DNA of 19,150 bases, from positions 570 through 19,719 of the forward strand of contig DDHL01000031.1 in the NCBI GenBank assembly GCA_002352945.1, in the 5' to 3' direction. A model generated the notes under the pieces. It had not been told where the DNA came from, made no database searches, and was given only the letters and a program-made list of their open reading frames with translations. Of this stretch, positions 14,631 to 19,150 are shown piece after piece. The position numbers and the translations under genes are program-made. The stretch's first letter is position 1, and every line of letters begins with the position of its first letter. This stretch comes from Campylobacteraceae bacterium UBA1877. GTDB lineage: Bacteria > Campylobacterota > Campylobacteria > Campylobacterales > Campylobacteraceae.

Positions 14631-14652
14631 TCTTTACATGTAAAGGTTACAT
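14625..14652. repeat. 28-bp palindrome across a convergent junction (core TTTACATGTAAA at 14633-14644)
   Basis: The exact 12-bp core is extended on both sides by ATGTAA / TTACAT and C/G, with one T-G mismatch pair, to a 28-bp near-perfect palindrome. It contains the stop codon of the P-box sensor (14628-14630) and that of the opposing gene (14647-14649), so the two genes end symmetrically on it. It could act as a bidirectional hairpin terminator (the U-G pair keeps it complete in RNA), although there is no T-tract. Confidence 0.85.
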
Positions 14653-15468
14653 GGTTGCTGATTTTAATTCATTTAAAATCTCTTTTTCGATTTCCCACTG
14701 GTGTCCATCTACTGAGTGGGATTGGACGCCTTTGATTCCATCAACGCTACCTAATGATAGAATGTATGCAAGATAATCGTTAATTTGCTCTAGTGTTGGA
14801 AGAGTGGTTTTTTGAAAAAATTTTTCCAAATAAGCGATAAAACCATATGCGCCCCAATTAGAAACTGAAGCAATGATGGGAAAATCACACTCTATTTGAC
14901 AAGGCTCAAGGGTGGAGAATTCTCTTAAAAATCCTTTGAAATTTCCCATGCCGATTTCATTTCCACCGTCGCCTATGGCAAAGGTGGGGCTGGATTTGCT
15001 TGCTAGTTGGAATAACTCATCCAAAGGAGCTGTAAAGTTGCCTATATCCACACCCCAAGCATTTTCATATCTGCCTTTAGAGTTTTTGCCACATCTTTCA
15101 ATGGAAATATGGCAAATTGGTTGATGTTTTTGGAGTAGTGCGCTATTTTCTATCTCACTATACCCTAGAAGTGGCATATAGATAGTTTCGAACTCTTTAA
15201 AATAATTTTTACAGTAATTATCTGTGATAATGATGGGATGATAACCAAGAGTATCAAGGGCTTTGGCTAAAAAATATGTACCTATTGGCCCATCTGTTTC
15301 TGCATAGCCATTTACATAAAATCCAGTATACAAAAATAGATTACCTTTAGGGAGTTTGATAAAGTTTTCTACAGCCTCTTTGCAATACTTTTTTGGGTTT
15401 TTTTGGTAGAGTTTATCCATTCCTCTCACAGAGTGTTGGAGGATAATTTCATCCACACTTCTATACAT
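14647..15468 (-). CDS. DUF4392 protein, C-terminal half of a split D-glutamate cyclase
   Basis: A 273-residue cytoplasmic protein of the DUF4392 / D-glutamate cyclase C-terminal family. Conserved-looking motifs are ETDGPIGT (57-64), IERCGKNSKGRYENAWGVDI split around 123-142, GDGGNEIGMGN (166-176) and SVSNWGAYG (201-209). In vertebrates this domain is the C-terminal half of the single protein DGLUCY, which converts D-glutamate to 5-oxo-D-proline; the N-terminal half matches the gene just upstream. ATG 15468-15466 lies inside the last codons of that gene (8-nt overlap), so the two are coupled and probably form one complex. The ribosome site is weak, consistent with coupling. Enzyme activity here is inferred from the family, not shown. 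Confidence 0.8.
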   Translation of the reverse strand: MYRSVDEIILQHSVRGMDKLYQKNPKKYCKEAVENFIKLPKGNLFLYTGFYVNGYAETDGPIGTYFLAKALDTLGYHPIIITDNYCKNYFKEFETIYMPLLGYSEIENSALLQKHQPICHISIERCGKNSKGRYENAWGVDIGNFTAPLDELFQLASKSSPTFAIGDGGNEIGMGNFKGFLREFSTLEPCQIECDFPIIASVSNWGAYGFIAYLEKFFQKTTLPTLEQINDYLAYILSLGSVDGIKGVQSHSVDGHQWEIEKEILNELKSATM

Positions 15469-16243
15469 AATAATCCATATCTTTCTTATCTGTTATAAAC
15501 ATATGTCCAGGCGAGTGCGTGATAGCAAAGGGGAGTTTGGCTTCTCTTAAGACATTTTGAGGTGTAACACCGCAGGGCCAAAAGAGTGGAACTTCATCAT
15601 CTTTTATTTCAACGCTATCACCATAATCTGGTTTTTGTAAGTTTTCTATTCCTATCATTTGGGGGTATCCAACTTGTATTGGTGCCCCGTGCATATTGGG
15701 ATAATGACTCGTTATTATGCAAGCGTCAGCGACTTTTTCTTTAACAATTGGTCGCATGGAAACGACCATATTTCCACGAAATCTCCCAACAGGTTTGAGC
15801 TGGATGGTTGTATCAAACATGGTGACATTGGTTTTTAAATCCACATGACGCAATTGTATGCCATTTTGGAGCAATGAAGTTTCAAAGGTAAAACTACATC
15901 CAATAAGAAAAAATACCAAATCGTCTTGATAGTACTCTTCTATGTTTTTGACTCTTTTTGTCACTTTTCCATTTTCAATAATATCATAGGAGGGAAGCTC
16001 ATTTAAAAGATTTGCACCCTTGGCTAGAGTATTTGAATAATGCGAGTTTCTGATTACTTCCAAAAGCGGAATTGCCTTTGAATTTTTGTTTGCAAATTCC
16101 TCAAAATCATCGGCATACTCGGCTGGCAAGATAACCAAATTTGTCTGAATATGCCCAGGACAATAACCTGCGGTAGGTTTAGCAAATTCACCTTTGGCTA
16201 TAAGTTTGCGAAACTCCCTTGCTTCCATTGTCTTACTCTCCAT
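15461..16243 (-). CDS. DUF1445 / YcsI-type putative hydro-lyase, N-terminal half of a split D-glutamate cyclase
   Basis: A 260-residue protein of the DUF1445 (UPF0317, B. subtilis YcsI) family, usual length about 260. Family motifs: TAGYCPGHIQTNLVILP (24-40), GCSFTFE (115-121), RFRGNMVVSMRP (154-165), HGAPIQVG (185-192), FWPCGVTPQ (221-229) and ITHSPGHMF (242-250). Fused to DUF4392 in vertebrate DGLUCY, so the pair here likely acts on D-glutamate or a similar acid. I start at ATG 16243, 8 nt after GAGGTGG on the minus strand (16252-16258); an in-frame ATG at 16228 is also possible, and a GTG at 16255 is too close to the ribosome site. Its upstream region (16256-16441) contains an odd structured element. 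Confidence 0.85.
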   Translation of the reverse strand: MESKTMEAREFRKLIAKGEFAKPTAGYCPGHIQTNLVILPAEYADDFEEFANKNSKAIPLLEVIRNSHYSNTLAKGANLLNELPSYDIIENGKVTKRVKNIEEYYQDDLVFFLIGCSFTFETSLLQNGIQLRHVDLKTNVTMFDTTIQLKPVGRFRGNMVVSMRPIVKEKVADACIITSHYPNMHGAPIQVGYPQMIGIENLQKPDYGDSVEIKDDEVPLFWPCGVTPQNVLREAKLPFAITHSPGHMFITDKKDMDYYV

Positions 16244-16255
16244 TGTGCAGACCAC

Positions 16256-16441
16256 CTCTAGGCTGATAAAATTTGCTTTAGATTATGCCTTTTGGGAAAT
16301 TGGATAGGGCTTAAATTACCCAACGCCTCACGGGTGTCTGGTGAATATATGAGGCTAAAAACAATCGTTTGTTTCAATTTCTTACCACTTGGTTGGTATT
16401 CATTGTAGTATTGGTTTTTCATCTATGCCTTTTAGGGCAGT
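16256..16441 (-). other. Structured leader region upstream of the DUF1445 gene
   Basis: No ORF. Read on the minus strand it contains GCCTCA (16355-16350) pairing with TGAGGC (16330-16325), while ACCC in that loop (16335-16332) can pair with GGGT just downstream (16321-16318): the order of an H-type pseudoknot. A direct repeat brackets it: TATGCCTTTTGGG (16284-16296) and TATGCCTTTTAGGG (16424-16437). An inverted repeat AAACAA-TCGT-TTGTTT lies at 16359-16374. No clear promoter is seen. It matches no riboswitch class that I recognise. Confidence 0.35.
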
Positions 16442-17632
16442 TTAAATAAACACAACGCAGAAATGATTCAATCCATTTTTGTATTCGTAGTTAATATGAA
16501 AGCCGTGCTTGTCGAGCACCTTTTTAACAATGCTTAAGCCCAATCCAAAGCCATCACGGTGGGAGATTTCTTGAGTAAAAGGTTTTAAGTAATATTCAAG
16601 TGGTTTCGAAAGAGGTTTTCCATAGTTGCTTATACAGATTTTGTTCTCAAAGATATGAATGCTGATGGGAAATTTGCTAGCATATTTTAAAGCATTTTCA
16701 ATTAAGTTTTTCATTGCTGTGCATAAATATTGTAAGTTTCCAGTAATTTGAAAATCATTTTCTAGATTTAAAATTATTTTAGACTCATCGGCAATATAGA
16801 GTTTATTAAATGCTTCAATCAAAAGTGTTTCAGCATTGAAAACATTTATTTCTAATTTGGAAGAGTTGAGTTTTTCAAGTTCTATGAGCTCATTGGTGAG
16901 GTTTTCTAAGTCAATAAATATCTTTTTTAGCATATCTCTTTGGGATGGATTATCTACTTTTTCCACTGCAAACCTGCCCTTGGTTATTGGTGTTTTTAAC
17001 TCATGCCCAATATCTCTTAAAAGCTCTTCTCGTGTTATAACTAAATTTTCAATTGAGTCTGCCATTGTGTTAAAAGTACGTGCTAAAGCCCCTATTTCAT
17101 TATTTGTATTGATTTTTGAACGACTATTTAAATTCCCATCGCTAAAATTTTCGATTTCTTTTGTGATTTGTTTTAAGGGGTGCAGGAGCTTTAGGATATA
17201 TAAAAAAATAAGCAATAGTATAAAAATATCTAAAAATATCAGGATATTGAGCTGTAATTTATCATTAATATTTTGCTCATCAGGTGTTTTAAGGATGAGC
17301 ATTTCATCTAAATAACTAATCTGAAGAATAAACTCATCCCCAAGGAGCTCTTTGTTGATTGAAATATATCCAAAGGTATAATCTTTTTTATATAAAGTTT
17401 CACTTTTTTGAGCCACTGTATCTAATGGTTCTAATTTGTATTTTTCAAATAATTCTTTGACCTTGCTTTGATTTTCGATATTTAGCAGGATTTCATTTGC
17501 GATGTCTAAATATTTTTGTTTTATTAAATCATCAATTCTTTTAGTATTGATATTGTCAATCCATAAGCCAATAATACTCATAAGAATAAAGCTTGCTATG
17601 AATAAAAATGTAATCTTTTTAAAAATAGACAT
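16442..17632 (-). CDS. Membrane sensor histidine kinase (OmpR-partner type)
   Basis: A 396-residue two-helix sensor kinase: helix 1 (about 8-25), a small periplasmic domain (about 26-127), helix 2 (about 128-147), HAMP (about 148-200), HisKA with His210 in RDIGHELKTP, N-box NLIENALKY (309-317) and G-box GFGLGLS (361-367). The layout resembles ArsS/CusS-like kinases of Campylobacterota. ATG 17632-17630 overlaps the stop of the regulator gene by one base (TAATG), so kinase and regulator are coupled and form a cognate pair. The periplasmic domain could read the Spy/CpxP-like protein or the haem protein encoded upstream, or a metal or envelope-stress cue; the ligand cannot be read from sequence. 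Last gene of the leftward chain. Confidence 0.9.
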   Translation of the reverse strand: MSIFKKITFLFIASFILMSIIGLWIDNINTKRIDDLIKQKYLDIANEILLNIENQSKVKELFEKYKLEPLDTVAQKSETLYKKDYTFGYISINKELLGDEFILQISYLDEMLILKTPDEQNINDKLQLNILIFLDIFILLLIFLYILKLLHPLKQITKEIENFSDGNLNSRSKINTNNEIGALARTFNTMADSIENLVITREELLRDIGHELKTPITKGRFAVEKVDNPSQRDMLKKIFIDLENLTNELIELEKLNSSKLEINVFNAETLLIEAFNKLYIADESKIILNLENDFQITGNLQYLCTAMKNLIENALKYASKFPISIHIFENKICISNYGKPLSKPLEYYLKPFTQEISHRDGFGLGLSIVKKVLDKHGFHINYEYKNGLNHFCVVFI

Positions 17633-18300
17633 TACTCACCTACAAACTTATAGCCAATTCCCCAAATGGATTTAATATATCGCTGTTCCTTAGGGTCATC
17701 ACCGATTTTATGGCGAATATTTGAAATGTGTGTGTCTATAGTTCGACTCTTGGTATCTAAATCAAGAGATGTGGCATGTAAGATTTGTTCACGGGAGAGA
17801 TTTTTGTTTATATTTTCTATTAAAAATATAAATATTTCAAACTCTATTTTTGTTAATTCAATGGGATAATTATCTATATAAAGTCCGCGGTTTGGCTTAT
17901 CTATTATAAAATTGCCAATTACTATCTTGGAATTATTTTGTTTTTTAAGAATATATTCTAACCGCAAAACTAATTCTCGTGGCTCGTAGGGCTTTGCCAT
18001 ATAATCATCTGCCCCAAGCTCAAAACCTAGGATTTTGTTTCCTATATCCCCTCTAGCAGAAGAGATAAGTATAGGTATATCATGGATTGACTTAAGTTTT
18101 TTGAACACATCAAAGCCATCCATGTGGGGTAACATGAGATCAAGGATAATAACATCATAATTGGGGTTATGCCGTAACTCTTCAATGGCTTCTTTTGGGT
18201 TATGAAACTCTTTACATGTAAAGCCATATTCTAGTAAATATTCTGCAATTAATGCAGACATTTGAATGTCATCTTCAATGAGTAGAACTTGCTTATTCAA
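17632..18300 (-). CDS. OmpR/PhoB-family response regulator
   Basis: A 222-residue transcription factor: receiver domain (1-118) with acidic pair Asp10/Asp11 (after Glu9), phospho-acceptor Asp54 in ILDLMLP and Lys103, then a winged-helix DNA-binding domain (about 125-220) with RTIDTHISNIRHKIG at about 186-200. The start is TTG (18300-18298): it is 7 nt after GGAG, an in-frame stop lies just upstream, and no ATG is close by. It overlaps the end of the Spy-like gene by 8 nt and the kinase start by 1 nt. Palindrome copy at 18211-18222 lies within the receiver coding region. Likely regulates this same operon, as is common for such pairs, but that is inference. Confidence 0.92.
   Translation of the reverse strand: MNKQVLLIEDDIQMSALIAEYLLEYGFTCKEFHNPKEAIEELRHNPNYDVIILDLMLPHMDGFDVFKKLKSIHDIPILISSARGDIGNKILGFELGADDYMAKPYEPRELVLRLEYILKKQNNSKIVIGNFIIDKPNRGLYIDNYPIELTKIEFEIFIFLIENINKNLSREQILHATSLDLDTKSRTIDTHISNIRHKIGDDPKEQRYIKSIWGIGYKFVGE
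18211..18222. repeat. TTTACATGTAAA palindrome, copy inside the response regulator gene
   Basis: Exact copy extended by C/G to 14 bp. Read on the coding strand as Phe-Thr-Cys-Lys (residues 27-30), a different frame from the Leu-His-Val-Lys copies. Confidence 0.9.
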
Positions 18301-18691
18301 TTTTCCACTCCATTAGGTATTTTGAAAACCTCTCCCTTTGAGCTGGGGTTAGGATCGAGTGTATTTTTCGAAAAATATCAATTTCTAATTCGATAGCTTC
18401 TTCAGCTATATCTTCAGCTATATCTTCATATTTGTTTTTGTCAAAATACTCTTTTTGCATAATTTGCTGCAACTTTTTATAGGCTTCTTGTTTCTCTTTA
18501 TAAAAATGTTTGAACTCTTTTTTTGATGCAATTAGTATTTTTTTAATCTCATCTTCTTGTTGCTTATTAAGTTGGAGGTAATCTAGGTTTTTATAGATGC
18601 GCTCAGACTCTTTATTGTGTTCATCATCAGCGTAAAGTTGAGTGATTAAAACTAGACTACATAAAAGCATCAATATTTTTGATTTTATCAT
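18293..18691 (-). CDS. Spy/CpxP-like periplasmic protein (LTxxQ)
   Basis: A 132-residue protein with a signal peptide (about 1-21, ending LYA) and an all-helical, highly charged body. It has LNKQQ (41-45) and LTPAQRERF (near 117-125), the LTxxQ repeats of Spy/CpxP/CnrX-type periplasmic chaperones and metal sensors. Neighbouring kinase and regulator genes fit a Cpx- or Cnr-like role, with this protein binding stress signal or metal and modulating the kinase. ATG 18691-18689 is used; it lies inside the 3' end of the diheme cytochrome gene (35-nt overlap) with AAGGA 10 nt upstream. A 12-bp tandem repeat (18400-18428) makes an AEDIAEDIAEEA acidic stretch. Confidence 0.75.
   Translation of the reverse strand: MIKSKILMLLCSLVLITQLYADDEHNKESERIYKNLDYLQLNKQQEDEIKKILIASKKEFKHFYKEKQEAYKKLQQIMQKEYFDKNKYEDIAEDIAEEAIELEIDIFRKIHSILTPAQRERFSKYLMEWKIE
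18400..18428. repeat. 12-bp tandem repeat in the Spy-like gene
   Basis: CTTCAGCTATAT is present twice in tandem (18400-18411, 18412-18423) plus 5 more bases. It encodes repeated E-D-I-A units in frame, so copy changes would keep the frame and lengthen or shorten a helix by four residues. Confidence 0.85.
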
Positions 18692-19150
18692 CTTCGATTA
18701 ATCCTTTTTCGATGTCATTATGGCAAGCTTTGCAGTTGGCTTTGCTTCTAACCTCGCTATGTTCAAATACTCTTTTTGGAATAGCTTGATGCTGATTTTT
18801 CCAAAAGTTTGTTTGTGTCATGGCAATTATACCTTCACTTCCAATGGATTTACTAATTTTATAGCTCATTTCTTGGGTCGAGGTATCGGCATTATGCTGG
18901 ATTAAAAAACTCAAAATTGCTTTTCGTTCATTTTCCAAAAGAGAGGCATCATCCCCAAAGTGCTCATCTAAATTATCCATGATGATTTGCCAAGAGTGCT
19001 TTGGGAGCATGTGTGGCGGATAGAGAGTGTGGCAAGCTCCACACTCATTTACAAAAAGTTCATTTTGAACCATATAATCAATGGGTTTAAACTTTGAACT
19101 AGTAAAAATATTGTCTGGTTTAGTGATATTATAGGATAAAAATAGTATCC
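18657..19150 (-). CDS. Diheme cytochrome c (partial, 5' end outside window)
   Basis: A small periplasmic cytochrome with two haem motifs, CGACH at the start of the mature part and CKACH near the C-terminus, and the block FVNECGACHTLYPPHMLP then SWQIIMDNL and HFGDDASL typical of the diheme cytochrome c (DHC) family. The frame stays open to the right edge (about 25 codons beyond an internal ATG at 19073), reading ILFLSYNITKP then FKPIDY, which looks like the end of a signal peptide and the mature N-terminus; hence the true start lies beyond 19150 and the internal ATG is not the start. It overlaps the Spy-like gene by 35 nt. Likely an electron carrier, or haem-based sensor input to the two-component pair downstream. 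Confidence 0.82.
   Translation of the reverse strand, partial: ILFLSYNITKPDNIFTSSKFKPIDYMVQNELFVNECGACHTLYPPHMLPKHSWQIIMDNLDEHFGDDASLLENERKAILSFLIQHNADTSTQEMSYKISKSIGSEGIIAMTQTNFWKNQHQAIPKRVFEHSEVRSKANCKACHNDIEKGLIEDDKIKNIDAFM

Noticed and set aside
19071..19073. Start codon of the diheme cytochrome at 19073
   Set aside because: The frame is open to the window edge and continues into what looks like a signal peptide end; starting here would leave a c-type cytochrome without an export signal.

Overview
The window looks like a chromosomal stretch of an AT-rich member of the Campylobacterota (Epsilonproteobacteria), most like a Sulfurimonas/Sulfurospirillum/Wolinella-type organism. The main reasons are the nrfH-nrfA-nrfI-nrfJ gene order (Wolinella type), a fused CcsB-CcsA cytochrome c lyase, paired short Crp/Fnr regulators without an Fe-S cysteine cluster, and low-GC coding throughout. 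I see no IS element, phage gene, tRNA, rRNA or CRISPR array. The genus is not certain.

Layout. 1-603 (-): start of a family II (Mn-dependent) inorganic pyrophosphatase, running off the left edge. 824-1420 (+): MarC-family membrane protein, divergent from it. 1449-6073 (-): a two-gene signalling operon, a REC-PAS-GGDEF diguanylate cyclase followed 2 nt later by a large PAS3-HisKA-HATPase-REC-REC-HPt hybrid kinase. 6230-6871 (+): Crp/Fnr regulator 1. 7037-12244 (+): the nitrite ammonification block, with an FNR-type box placed exactly for class II activation, a possible 21-codon leader ORF, nrfH, nrfA, a terminator-like hairpin, nrfI (ccsBA) and nrfJ. 12245-12593: a gap holding what looks like a broken small membrane-protein gene on the - strand with its own terminator. 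12594-14630 (+): Crp/Fnr regulator 2, coupled to a membrane sensor with two NarX/PilJ-like P-box modules and no recognisable output domain. 14647-16243 (-): two overlapping genes corresponding to the two halves of D-glutamate cyclase (DUF1445 + DUF4392). 16442-19150 (-): an overlapping chain of diheme cytochrome c (cut by the right edge), Spy/CpxP-like periplasmic protein, OmpR-type regulator and histidine kinase.

How it fits together. The centre is periplasmic nitrite reduction to ammonia: NrfH takes electrons from menaquinol, NrfA reduces nitrite, NrfI attaches haem (in Wolinella it is needed for the CXXCK haem of NrfA), and NrfJ is a small accessory protein. Two Crp/Fnr paralogues flank the block, and one is translationally coupled to a P-box sensor, so a local nitrate/nitrite- or NO-responsive circuit is a reasonable inference.

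The most unusual non-gene signal is a 12-bp palindrome, TTTACATGTAAA, present six times exactly and three times with one or two changes. It occurs inside genes (usually read as Leu-His-Val-Lys), across both convergent gene junctions, and over the ribosome-binding regions of two genes. By chance far less than one copy is expected in 19 kb.
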